A stretch of DNA of 23,608 bases, taken from contig DKUO01000051.1 in NCBI GenBank assembly GCA_002490705.1, positions 1 to 23,608 on the forward strand, in the 5' to 3' direction. A program made the position numbers and the translations under genes. The notes beneath the pieces are model-generated. The model had not been told where the DNA came from and did no database searches. It saw only the letters and a list, made by a program, of their open reading frames with translations. Origin of the DNA: Lachnospiraceae bacterium UBA7202 (GTDB taxonomy: Bacteria > Bacillota > Clostridia > Lachnospirales > Lachnospiraceae). This document shows, one piece after another, positions 1 through 7,420 of this stretch (position 1 is its first letter; each line of letters opens with the position of its first letter).

Positions 1-191
1 AGCCCCATGGCAGAGTAGCCAAGTCCAGAAGGGATAAACGCTGAAGGCATCTAAGCGTGAAGCCCCCCTCAAGATGAGATATCCCATTCGTAAGAATTAA
101 GACCCCTTGAAGACGACGAGGTTGATAGGTCAGAGGTGGAAGTGCAGTAATGTATGCAGCTGACTGATACTAATAGGTCGAGGGCTTATCC
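1..191 (+). rRNA. 23S ribosomal RNA, 3' end (partial)
   Basis: This is the last part of a bacterial 23S rRNA; the gene begins before the window. The terminal-domain landmarks are visible, including the segment ending GACTGATACTAATAGGTCGA at about 161-180, which is typical of Firmicute 23S 3' ends. The mature 3' end is placed near 188-191, by analogy with clostridial genes, and is accurate only to a few bases. Confidence 0.95.
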
Positions 192-270
192 ATAAAGGAA
201 GGAAGAGGAGTTATCCTCTGGATGTAAGAAATTTCAGTATGTGGTTTTGAGTGTACAATGCATTCATGAT
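192..270 (+). other. 23S-tRNA spacer without a 5S rRNA gene
   Basis: This short spacer links the 23S gene to tRNA-Asp. It contains a small hairpin, AGAGGA (204-209) pairing with TCCTCT (214-219) around a GTTA loop, probably a processing structure for the rRNA precursor. A 5S rRNA of about 115 nt would not fit here, and none of its conserved sequence is seen. Confidence 0.7.
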
Positions 271-344
271 GGCCCGGTGGCTCAGCTGGTTAGAGCGCCG
301 CCCTGTCACGGCGGAGGTCGTGGGTTCGAATCCCATCCGGGTCG
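271..344 (+). tRNA. tRNA-Asp (anticodon GTC)
   Basis: A 74-nt cloverleaf can be folded by eye. The acceptor stem GGCCCGG pairs with CCGGGTC with one G-U pair. The anticodon stem CCGCC (298-302) pairs with GGCGG (310-314) around loop CTGTCAC with anticodon GTC at 305-307. The T arm carries GGTTCGAATCC and the discriminator base is G344, as expected for Asp. The CCA end is not encoded. It lies in the rRNA transcription unit. Confidence 0.97.
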
Positions 345-392
345 CTTCCATTCTGATGGACAGATTTCGATATTTGAATAAGAAAAAAGCTT

Positions 393-478
393 GCCGGCGT
401 GGCGGAACTGGCAGACGCACAGGACTTAAAATCCTGCGGGGCTAACCCCCCGTACCGGTTCGATTCCGGTCGCCGGCA
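393..478 (+). tRNA. tRNA-Leu (anticodon TAA)
   Basis: An 86-nt class II tRNA with a long variable arm. The acceptor stem GCCGGCG pairs with CGCCGGC (471-477), with discriminator A478 as expected for Leu. The anticodon stem CAGGA (420-424) pairs with TCCTG (432-436) around a loop with anticodon TAA at 427-429. The variable arm GCGGGGCTAACCCCCCGT and the T arm with GGTTCGATTCC are clear. CCA is not encoded. Confidence 0.97.
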
Positions 479-484
479 TTACTG

Positions 485-530
485 AAAAGGAGAGGAAACG
501 TTACTATTCAGAGCGTTTTCTCTCCTTTTA
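485..530 (+). terminator. Intrinsic terminator of the rRNA-tRNA operon
   Basis: A 16-bp stem is formed by 485-500 (AAAAGGAGAGGAAACG) and 514-529 (CGTTTTCTCTCCTTTT), with a single G-U pair and a 13-nt loop. The 3' arm itself ends in TTTT. It follows tRNA-Leu by 6 nt and should end the stable-RNA transcript before the sensor kinase gene. Confidence 0.88.
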
Positions 531-571
531 CTATATAGGTTTCTTGGTGCGGTTTGGTGCAGGGAGATGAA

Positions 572-2353
572 ATGAAATTATTTAAAAAGCTGTCTTTTTT
601 GGGGAAAATTTTTACGGGAATGACGGTGACCGCCATCATACCCATGCTGGGAGGGTATTTGCTTCTTCTACAGGTGCTGAACCTGACTTACCAGAATTAT
701 TTAAACAGCGAGGCGGAGAGCACGCTTGCACAAGCGGAGGAATGTCTGGAGGAAGCGTTTGCCAATGTTTTCGGTGCGATTGGCGGATTGAGTGAGGATG
801 AGGCAGTCAGGCAGTTCTTGGAAGCGGAGGATGGAATCTATGCGGAGGATCTTTACAGGAAGCTGTATGCCGCCTCCGCGGAATGCGGCAATTATGCCAG
901 CTTTTCCGTTTACGACCGCGAGGGACAGCGGAAAATGACCACCTCCGATAACAAGTTTGTCAGCAGAAAGCTGTCCTTAAACTGGAACATACTGTACAGG
1001 GCGGACAGACATCCGGGAGAGTATGTGGTGTGTAATGCCAGACTTTATGAAGGGGAAAAACGGGTGGAGTATCTGCGCGTGGGACGGACTGTGACAGATG
1101 ACAGCGGCAGGATTGAGGGATATGTGATCGCCACCATTGTGAAGGATAATTTTGACAATATCTTTAAGGGCCTTGGGAAGGAGAAGGAGGGCGTGATCTA
1201 TGTGATGGACGATTTCCGCGAGATCGTCTATTTCTCCAGCGAGAGCTATTCCGAGGAGATTGTGAATGCGGGCAAGGCGCTGCTCAAAATGGAAGAGCCG
1301 CGGATGAGCATGGAGAAGGACAGCTTTTATTATCTGGATTACAATGACGCGTGCAGCCTGTATATCATGTACCGCCAGCCCACCGGCTTTTTGAACCATA
1401 TGAAGGGCGATGTGCTGGGGATTGCCGTGCTTTCGGGAATATTCAGTGTTTTTGCCTGCCTTTTCCTGTCCTGGTATTTCAGCCGGCTGATCTATCAGCC
1501 GATTCAGAGGATGCAGCGCGCAATCGGCGAGATCAAACAGGGAAACTATGGGGTGCATATTGAAGTAAACGGCGACGATGAGCTGGGACAGCTGTCAGAG
1601 AGTTTTAATGCGATGTCAAAGCATCTGATTGAAAACACGGAGCGCTTGATTCAGCGGGAGAGGGAACTCAGCGACAGCAATGTCAAGATGATGCAGGCCC
1701 AGCTAAACCCCCATTTTCTGTATAATACGTTAGACACGATGAAGTGGATGGCGAAGGAGAACGAGATGCCGGAGCTGGTGTCCATGGCCTCCAATCTGGC
1801 ACAGATTTTACGAATGAGCATTTCCGCCAAACCGATTATCCGGCTTTCCGAGGAGGTTGCTTTGGTGGAGGCGTATGCGGAGATCCAGAAGATCCGTTTC
1901 GAGGATAAGTTTGAGCTGATCGTGGATATTCCGCCAGAATTAGAGAATTGTATGCTTCCGAAGCTGACCCTGCAGCCCATTGTGGAGAATGCCATCATTC
2001 ACGGATTGGCGGAACAGGAGGCGGGGATGGTTTTGGTGCAGGCGTCGGTGGTGAAACTGGCGGACGGACCGCAGAAGACCGGCTGGCATGGCGATAATCC
2101 GGCGCCGGAAGGGGAGGCGTTACAGATTCTGGTGCAGGATGACGGAGTCGGCATGACGGCGGCGGAAGTGGAGCGGCTCAATGAGACGGGACAGACGGCG
2201 AAGGAGAGAACGGCCGAGCATGAGAGCATCGGTTACAACAATGTGGAGGCGATCATCAGACTGCATTATGGGGAACCCTATGGATTGTATACGGAGTCGG
2301 AGAAAGGCGTTGGCACCAGCGTGTATCTGACACTTCCTCTGTGCCCCGGGTGA
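572..2353 (+). CDS. Sensor histidine kinase, LytS/YesM family
   Basis: Membrane sensor kinase of 593 aa that should autophosphorylate and pass phosphate to the response regulator encoded next. From the N terminus it shows a transmembrane helix (about 10-36), an extracytoplasmic sensor region (about 37-278) that may be a Cache-like fold, a second transmembrane helix (about 280-302), a HAMP linker, and a His_kinase domain with the QLNPHFLYNTL motif. His381 is the likely phosphate acceptor. The ATPase domain has the N-box PIVENAIIHG near 469-479 and the glycine box DDGVGM. I chose ATG 572 because AGGGAG (561-566) lies 5 nt before it; a TTG at 554 would add six residues but has no suitable site. 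The next gene starts 21 nt after the stop, so the pair is an operon. No convincing promoter is visible in the 41 nt after the terminator. The signal sensed is unknown. Confidence 0.93.
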   Translation: MKLFKKLSFLGKIFTGMTVTAIIPMLGGYLLLLQVLNLTYQNYLNSEAESTLAQAEECLEEAFANVFGAIGGLSEDEAVRQFLEAEDGIYAEDLYRKLYAASAECGNYASFSVYDREGQRKMTTSDNKFVSRKLSLNWNILYRADRHPGEYVVCNARLYEGEKRVEYLRVGRTVTDDSGRIEGYVIATIVKDNFDNIFKGLGKEKEGVIYVMDDFREIVYFSSESYSEEIVNAGKALLKMEEPRMSMEKDSFYYLDYNDACSLYIMYRQPTGFLNHMKGDVLGIAVLSGIFSVFACLFLSWYFSRLIYQPIQRMQRAIGEIKQGNYGVHIEVNGDDELGQLSESFNAMSKHLIENTERLIQRERELSDSNVKMMQAQLNPHFLYNTLDTMKWMAKENEMPELVSMASNLAQILRMSISAKPIIRLSEEVALVEAYAEIQKIRFEDKFELIVDIPPELENCMLPKLTLQPIVENAIIHGLAEQEAGMVLVQASVVKLADGPQKTGWHGDNPAPEGEALQILVQDDGVGMTAAEVERLNETGQTAKERTAEHESIGYNNVEAIIRLHYGEPYGLYTESEKGVGTSVYLTLPLCPG

Positions 2354-2374
2354 CGATTGGAAAAAGGAGAAACG

Positions 2375-3133
2375 ATGTATAAAGTAGTGGTAGTGGAAGA
2401 TGAAAAGCGGGTACGTCAGGGCATTATCATGGGCACGGACTGGTCGAAGATCCAGTGTGTCGTCATGGGGGAAGCCTCCAACGGCGAGGAGGGCGTAGAG
2501 ATCATTCGCAAATGCAGGCCGGATATCGTGATTACGGATATCCGTATGCCGAAGATGATGGGCATTGAGATGATCGAGAAGGTGTATGAGTATGGGCTGG
2601 AGCCCTATGTGATTTTCCTCACGGCCTATGACGATTTTGCCTACGCCCAGCAGGCGATCAAGCTGGGGGTCGCGGATTATCTGTTAAAGCCTTTCAAAGA
2701 CGGGGAACTGGAAAACACGATTGGCAGGATTATTGAGAAGAACCGGCGCGATTCGGAGCGCAGGGAGCAGCAGAATCAGGAACTTAAGCTGGATCTGGGG
2801 GATAAAAGCAAATATATCATGGACGCCATCGCCTATGTGGATGAGAATTATGCCAATCCCAATATCTCCGTCAAAGCGGTGGCGGACAGTCTGGGAATCA
2901 GCGAGGGGCATTTAAGCCATCTGTTCCGCAAAGAGACGGACTCTACGCTGATGACCTTTGTGACGAAAAAGCGGATGCGGGTGGCGATGACATTATTGCA
3001 GGATTACCGGCATAAGGTATACGAGGTGGCGGAAGAGGTGGGATATCGGAATATCACCTATTTCAGCGCAACCTTTAAGAAATATGTGGGCGTTTCTCCC
3101 TCGGAATACCAGGACCGTTACAGCCCGGAGTGA
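2375..3133 (+). CDS. Response regulator, receiver plus AraC-type DNA-binding domain (YesN-like)
   Basis: Cytoplasmic transcription regulator of 252 aa and partner of the upstream kinase. The N-terminal receiver domain (about 1-120) has the acidic pair E8/D9, the phosphate-accepting D55 in the ITDIRMP motif, the switch Thr in FLTAYDD and the conserved Lys in LLKPF. After a linker of about 30 residues comes an AraC/XylS domain with two helix-turn-helix units; the second ends with the family signature VGYRNITYFSATFKKYVG. ATG 2375 is preferred over TTG 2357 because AAAGGAGA (2363-2370) precedes it at good spacing. YesN-type regulators usually control an adjacent transporter, so the ABC operon starting at 3305 is the likely target; that link is inferred from position. 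Confidence 0.94.
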   Translation: MYKVVVVEDEKRVRQGIIMGTDWSKIQCVVMGEASNGEEGVEIIRKCRPDIVITDIRMPKMMGIEMIEKVYEYGLEPYVIFLTAYDDFAYAQQAIKLGVADYLLKPFKDGELENTIGRIIEKNRRDSERREQQNQELKLDLGDKSKYIMDAIAYVDENYANPNISVKAVADSLGISEGHLSHLFRKETDSTLMTFVTKKRMRVAMTLLQDYRHKVYEVAEEVGYRNITYFSATFKKYVGVSPSEYQDRYSPE

Positions 3134-3176
3134 GGTGGAATGTCAGAATTGTGAAACATATCGTCGTATTGTGTAC

Positions 3177-3205
3177 TAGACGAATTTGTGCATATTGTAT
3201 ATAAT
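3177..3205 (+). promoter_or_regulatory. Sigma-A-type promoter of the ABC transporter operon
   Basis: A perfect -10 hexamer TATAAT (3200-3205) follows a 4/6 match to the -35 consensus, TAGACG (3177-3182), with a 17-bp spacer. It points into the lipoprotein gene and predicts a start near 3212, giving a leader of about 90 nt. The weak -35 fits a promoter that needs an activator such as the AraC-type regulator. Confidence 0.65.
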
Positions 3206-3220
3206 TCTATTGTAATAGAA
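3205..3220. promoter_or_regulatory. Palindromic operator candidate over the transcription start
   Basis: TTCTATTGTAATAGAA is a perfect inverted repeat with 7-bp arms and a 2-nt centre. It touches the last base of the -10 box and covers the predicted start near 3212, a typical repressor position. AraC-type regulators generally use direct repeats, so a different dimeric regulator is more likely. No family can be assigned. Confidence 0.45.
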
Positions 3221-3304
3221 AGAAAAACTGCATCTTTTTACAGATTCCGGCATAGGAAGCAGAGTGGATAGGGATGCGGTGAAAAAGTGAAGGAGGAAAA
3301 AGTT

Positions 3305-4528
3305 ATGAGAAAGAATGTCATGAAAAAAGTGACAGCAGCAATTCTGGCAGCGTCTATGGTCTTTTCCCTGACGGCCTGCGGCGGTTCCGACGCACCGGCA
3401 GAGACGCCTACAGCAGAAGCACCCGCAGAGGAAGCGCCTGCGGCAGAGGAGCCTGCAGCGGAGGCGCCCGCGGCGGAGGCAGAAGCGCCTGTGGCAGACG
3501 AGGCGGCTTCCGGAGCGGACGATCTGGTAGCGGCGGCACAGGCGGAAGGATCGTTAGTGGTTTACGGCTCCTGCGAGGAGGCATATCTCTCCGCGGCATG
3601 TCAGAAATTTGAAGAGATGTACGGCATTAAGGTGGATTATCAGAGACTTTCCACCGGTGAAGTGTATACCAAGATCGAGGAGGAGGCAGGAAATCCCTCC
3701 GGCGATGTGTGGTTTGGCGGCACCACAGACCCGTATAACGAGGCAACGGCGGCAGGATTGTTGGAGCCCTATGCGGCACAGAATGCTTCCCATCTGATCG
3801 GTGATATGTACAAGGATGCAGACGGAAACTGGTACGGCATCTATAAGGGTATCCTTGGTTTCATGGTAAATAAGGAAGAGCTGGACCGTCTCGGTCTGGA
3901 AGTTCCGCAGGATTGGGATGATCTGTTAAAGCCCGAGTACAAGGGCCTGATCGGTATGTCCAATCCCTCCACGGCAGGTACGGCGAAGCTGGTGATCAAC
4001 ACCATGGTGCAGACCAAGGGCCATGACGAGGCGATGAAGTATTTCCAGGAGCTTGACAAGAATGTATATCAGTACACCAAGAGCGGTTCCGGCCCGTCCA
4101 AGATGGTAGGCCCCGGCGAGTGTGTAATCGGCATCGGATTCTTACATGACGGCATTACCCAGATCCTGTCCGGCTATGACAATATCGAACTGGTGATTCC
4201 GAAGTCAGGAACCAGCTTTGAGATCGGTGCAACCGCGATCTTTAAGGGATGTAAGCACCCGAACGCAGCTAAGCTCTGGATCGAGTATGCGCTCTCTCCT
4301 GACTGTGTGAACATCGCGAAGGAGAACGAGTCCTATCAGTTCCTTGTATTGGACAATGCAGAGCAGCCGGAAGAGGCCGCACAGTTCGGCTTGGACCCTG
4401 ACAATGTAATCGACTATGATTTTGAGGATGCAAAACAGAATACGGCGCAGTATGTGGAAGATTTCTTCGCAGCGGTGACCAACGGTTCTGCGGATGCAGC
4501 AGACAGCAGCAGATTTTTGACAGAATAG
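3305..4528 (+). CDS. ABC transporter substrate-binding lipoprotein (AfuA/FbpA class, COG1840)
   Basis: Extracytoplasmic solute-binding protein of 407 aa. A lipoprotein signal peptide ends at lipobox LTAC with Cys25 as the anchor. Residues about 28-70 form an Ala/Glu/Pro-rich linker of imperfect EAPA repeats that spaces the domain from the membrane. The remainder resembles the extracellular SBP family of ferric-iron and related transporters: LVVYGSC at the start of the domain, a GDVWFGG segment, then GECVIGIGFLHDG. The adjacent tyrosine pair that binds iron in classical FbpA is not seen, so iron specificity should not be assumed; phosphonate or organophosphate-type substrates are alternatives. 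ATG 3305 has AGGAGG at 3291-3296; a GTG at 3287 lies before that site. It heads an operon with permease and ATPase genes. Confidence 0.9.
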   Translation: MRKNVMKKVTAAILAASMVFSLTACGGSDAPAETPTAEAPAEEAPAAEEPAAEAPAAEAEAPVADEAASGADDLVAAAQAEGSLVVYGSCEEAYLSAACQKFEEMYGIKVDYQRLSTGEVYTKIEEEAGNPSGDVWFGGTTDPYNEATAAGLLEPYAAQNASHLIGDMYKDADGNWYGIYKGILGFMVNKEELDRLGLEVPQDWDDLLKPEYKGLIGMSNPSTAGTAKLVINTMVQTKGHDEAMKYFQELDKNVYQYTKSGSGPSKMVGPGECVIGIGFLHDGITQILSGYDNIELVIPKSGTSFEIGATAIFKGCKHPNAAKLWIEYALSPDCVNIAKENESYQFLVLDNAEQPEEAAQFGLDPDNVIDYDFEDAKQNTAQYVEDFFAAVTNGSADAADSSRFLTE

Positions 4529-4540
4529 AGGATTTACGTT

Positions 4541-4566
4541 GGGGGATGGTAGTTTTACCATCTCCC
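4541..4566 (+). other. Intercistronic hairpin between lipoprotein and permease genes
   Basis: GGGGGATGGTA (4541-4551) pairs with TACCATCTCCC (4556-4566) through 11 bp, including one G-U, around a 4-nt loop. No T-tract follows, so it is not a strong terminator. Hairpins here are common in ABC operons, where they protect the upstream binding-protein mRNA from 3' decay or cause partial termination; that role is inferred. Confidence 0.6.
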
Positions 4567-4592
4567 ATTATTTAGAGAAGGAGGAAGTGGGG

Positions 4593-6305
4593 ATGGCATC
4601 TAAAAGCAAGAGTGCGAGCCTGGACCGTAAGAAACTGCTTTCGGATCCGGTGATGGTGGGGATGATCGTGATTCTTCTTGTTTTTCTGACCTTATTCATC
4701 TGTTATCCGCTGTTTGTACTGTTGATCGACAGCGTATACACGGAAGGACAGGTCACGCTGGATGTATTCAGGCGGGTTTTGAGTATGCAGAGATTCCGTC
4801 AGGCGTTTGGAAATACGGTGGTATTGGGGTTACTGACGAGTCTTTTGTCCACTTTGATCGGGCTGTTGTTTGCCTACGTGGACGTTTATGTGAAAGTGAA
4901 AAATAAGACAGTGGGGAGACTTTTTAATATCGTATCGCTTCTGCCGGTGGTTTCACCGCCCTTTGTGTTATCGCTGTCAACGATCATGCTGTTTGGGCGA
5001 AGCGGTATTATCACCCGGTCTTTGTTACATATATATGATTCCAACGTATACGGACTGAAGGGAATTGTGGTGGTACAGACGCTGACCTTCTTCCCGGTAT
5101 GCTACATGATGTTAAAAGGGCTTTTGAAAAATATTGATCCTTCTCTGGAGGAGGCGGCGCGGGACATCGGCGCATCCAGAATGAAGGTGTTCGGCACGGT
5201 GACTCTGCCGCTGCTTTTGCCGGGTATCGGCAATGCGTTTTTGGTTACCTTTATCGAGTCGGTGGCGGACTTTGCAAATCCCATGCTGATCGGCGGCGAT
5301 TATGATACGCTGGCGACCACGATCTATTTGCAGGTGACGGGATCTTACGACTCCACCGGCGCGGCGGCCATGTCGGTGGTGCTGTTGTCCTTGACATTGA
5401 TTTTGTTCTTTGTGCAGAAATACTATCTGGAAAGAAAAACGGCGGCCACGCTTACCGGCAAGGCGTCCAGAGCAAGGATGCTGATTGAGGACAAGAGCGT
5501 GACGATTCCGCTTACCATCTTTTGCTCACTGGTAGCGGTGTTCGTGATTATCATGTATATTATGATTCCCTTCGGCGCGCTGTTTAAGCTGTGGGGGCGG
5601 GATTATTCCCTTTCCTGGAAGTGGTTTGACTATCTGTTTAAATACAGCGGGTTTAAGGCGTTCAAGGATTCCTTCCTTCTCTCCATCATTGCCGCGCCCA
5701 TTACGGCGCTTCTCTCCATGGTGATTTCCTATCTGGTGGTGAAGAAGAAATTTAAGTCCAAGGGCTTTATCGAGTTTGTGTCCATGCTGGCTATGGCGGT
5801 GCCGGGGACGGTGCTTGGTATCGGTTATATCCGCGGTTACGCCAACGGTATTTTTCATACGGGCATCATGAGCGGCCTGTACGGCACGGGACTGATCCTG
5901 ATTATCGTCTTTATCATCCGAAGTCTTCCGGTGGGTACCAGAAGCGGTATTTCCGCCCTGCGCCAGATCGACAAGTCTATTGAGGAATCGGCGTATGATC
6001 TGGGGGCGGGCAGCGGCAAGGTGTTTATGACCGTGACTCTGCCTTTGATTAAGGATTCGTTTTTCAGCGGTCTGGTGACTTCCTTCGTGAGAAGCATCAC
6101 GGCGATCAGCGCGATCATTCTGCTAGTGACGCCGCAGTTCTTGCTGATTACCTGTCAGATCAATGAGTTTGCGGAGAAGGGGTATTACGGCGTGGCCTGC
6201 GCTTATGCGACGATTCTGATTTTGATCGTTTACTTCTCGGTGCTTTTGATGAACCTGTTTATCCGTTTCTTCGGAACGAGCAGAAAGATAAAGGAGGAAA
6301 ACTAA
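4593..6305 (+). CDS. ABC transporter permease, fused double-domain (FbpB/AfuB type)
   Basis: Integral membrane protein of 570 aa forming the import channel. Two BPD_transp_1 domains are fused in one chain, each with about six transmembrane helices. Each half carries the cytoplasmic EAA loop that contacts the ATPase: EEAARDIGAS in the first and EESAYDLGAG in the second, both followed by VTLPL. This fused layout is usual for the iron(III)/thiamine/phosphonate-type importers, so the protein would work as a single-chain permease with an ATPase dimer. ATG 4593 has AAGGAGG at 4578-4584; the in-frame TTG at 4539 lies before a hairpin and lacks a site. The stop is 1 nt before the ATPase start. Confidence 0.93.
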   Translation: MASKSKSASLDRKKLLSDPVMVGMIVILLVFLTLFICYPLFVLLIDSVYTEGQVTLDVFRRVLSMQRFRQAFGNTVVLGLLTSLLSTLIGLLFAYVDVYVKVKNKTVGRLFNIVSLLPVVSPPFVLSLSTIMLFGRSGIITRSLLHIYDSNVYGLKGIVVVQTLTFFPVCYMMLKGLLKNIDPSLEEAARDIGASRMKVFGTVTLPLLLPGIGNAFLVTFIESVADFANPMLIGGDYDTLATTIYLQVTGSYDSTGAAAMSVVLLSLTLILFFVQKYYLERKTAATLTGKASRARMLIEDKSVTIPLTIFCSLVAVFVIIMYIMIPFGALFKLWGRDYSLSWKWFDYLFKYSGFKAFKDSFLLSIIAAPITALLSMVISYLVVKKKFKSKGFIEFVSMLAMAVPGTVLGIGYIRGYANGIFHTGIMSGLYGTGLILIIVFIIRSLPVGTRSGISALRQIDKSIEESAYDLGAGSGKVFMTVTLPLIKDSFFSGLVTSFVRSITAISAIILLVTPQFLLITCQINEFAEKGYYGVACAYATILILIVYFSVLLMNLFIRFFGTSRKIKEEN

Positions 6306-6306
6306 T

Positions 6307-7389
6307 ATGCTGGAATCAAAAGGGATTCGATTGGAACATATTTCTAAAATATATCAGGACCCCAAGACGGGGAAAGATTTTAAGGCGGTGGATGACGCCA
6401 ATCTGACCATTGAACCGGGAAGCTTTGTCACCCTGCTCGGTCCTTCCGGCTGCGGAAAGACGACGACGCTTAGAATGATTGCCGGATTTGAGAGCCCGGA
6501 CGAGGGAGAAATCTATCTTGGCGACCAGCCCATCAACGAGCTGACGCCCAACAAGCGGGACACGGCCATGGTGTTTCAGAGCTACGCGCTGTTTCCTCAT
6601 TACAATGTATTTGACAATGTGGCGTACGGCCTGAAGCTGCGCAAGATGGATAAGGACACCATCCGCAAGAAAGTGATGGATATTCTGGAGCTGGTGGAGC
6701 TGGGCGGCATGGAGGGGCGCATGACCAATCAGCTCTCCGGCGGGCAGCAGCAGAGAGTGGCCCTTGCCAGGGCGCTTGTGGTGGAGCCGAGCGTGCTTTT
6801 GTTTGACGAGCCCTTGTCCAATCTGGACGCGAAGCTGCGTGTCTCCATGCGTACCGAGATCCGCAATATCCAGCAGCGCGTGGGAATTACGGCAGTCTAT
6901 GTGACCCATGACCAGAGCGAGGCGATGGCCCTTTCCGACCAGATTATTATTATGAACAAAGGCGTGGTGGCACAGATCGGAACGCCGCAGGAGATTTATT
7001 ACCGGCCCAAGGACGCCTTTGTGGCGAATTTCATCGGGGAAGCCAATTTCTTACAGGGAAAACTGGTTTCCAGAGAAGGACACAAGGGCGTGATGCGTAT
7101 TTATGACCATCAGGTGGAAGTGGAGAATGTGGAGGACTTTGCGCAGGACGAAAACTGTACGCTGGTACTGCGCCCGGAATCTGCCACGATCGAGACCGAG
7201 GGACAGCTTCCATGTGAGGTAATCATGAGCTGTTTTATGGGTTCTTATCAGCACTATCATGTGAAGGTGGGGGATGTGGTGGTACAGATTACGGATTTCA
7301 ATCCCCGCTATAAAAAGATCTTTCAGGTGGGAGACAGGGCCTATGTGAAATTTAATGCCTGCGACAGCCACCTGCTGAAAACCGTGTGA
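6307..7389 (+). CDS. ABC transporter ATP-binding protein (FbpC/PotA-like)
   Basis: ATPase subunit of 360 aa that powers the importer. Walker A is GPSGCGKTT (residues 45-53), followed by the Q-loop in MVFQSYALFP, the signature LSGGQQQRVALARAL, Walker B in VLLFDEPLSNLD and the switch His in VTHDQSEA. The C-terminal part (about 240-360) is a TOBE-type regulatory domain, as in the iron, spermidine and phosphonate importer ATPases. All catalytic motifs are intact. The ribosome binding site AAGGAGG (6291-6297) lies within the end of the permease gene, so translation of the two is probably coupled. Confidence 0.95.
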   Translation: MLESKGIRLEHISKIYQDPKTGKDFKAVDDANLTIEPGSFVTLLGPSGCGKTTTLRMIAGFESPDEGEIYLGDQPINELTPNKRDTAMVFQSYALFPHYNVFDNVAYGLKLRKMDKDTIRKKVMDILELVELGGMEGRMTNQLSGGQQQRVALARALVVEPSVLLFDEPLSNLDAKLRVSMRTEIRNIQQRVGITAVYVTHDQSEAMALSDQIIIMNKGVVAQIGTPQEIYYRPKDAFVANFIGEANFLQGKLVSREGHKGVMRIYDHQVEVENVEDFAQDENCTLVLRPESATIETEGQLPCEVIMSCFMGSYQHYHVKVGDVVVQITDFNPRYKKIFQVGDRAYVKFNACDSHLLKTV

Positions 7390-7420
7390 GAAGTCAGAGA
7401 GGAAATATGGGGGAAGCGAT

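Noticed and set aside
211..445. Open frames overlapping the two tRNA genes on both strands
   Set aside because: They run through tRNA-Asp and tRNA-Leu, whose cloverleaves are complete, so translation is not credible.
977..1558. Minus-strand open frame of 193 codons inside the sensor kinase gene
   Set aside because: It is antisense to a clear kinase gene, and the translated product has no recognisable motif.
3377..3515. Imperfect repeats in DNA coding for Ala/Glu/Pro
   Set aside because: These encode the linker of the lipoprotein rather than a separate repeat element; no mobile element or CRISPR pattern is present.
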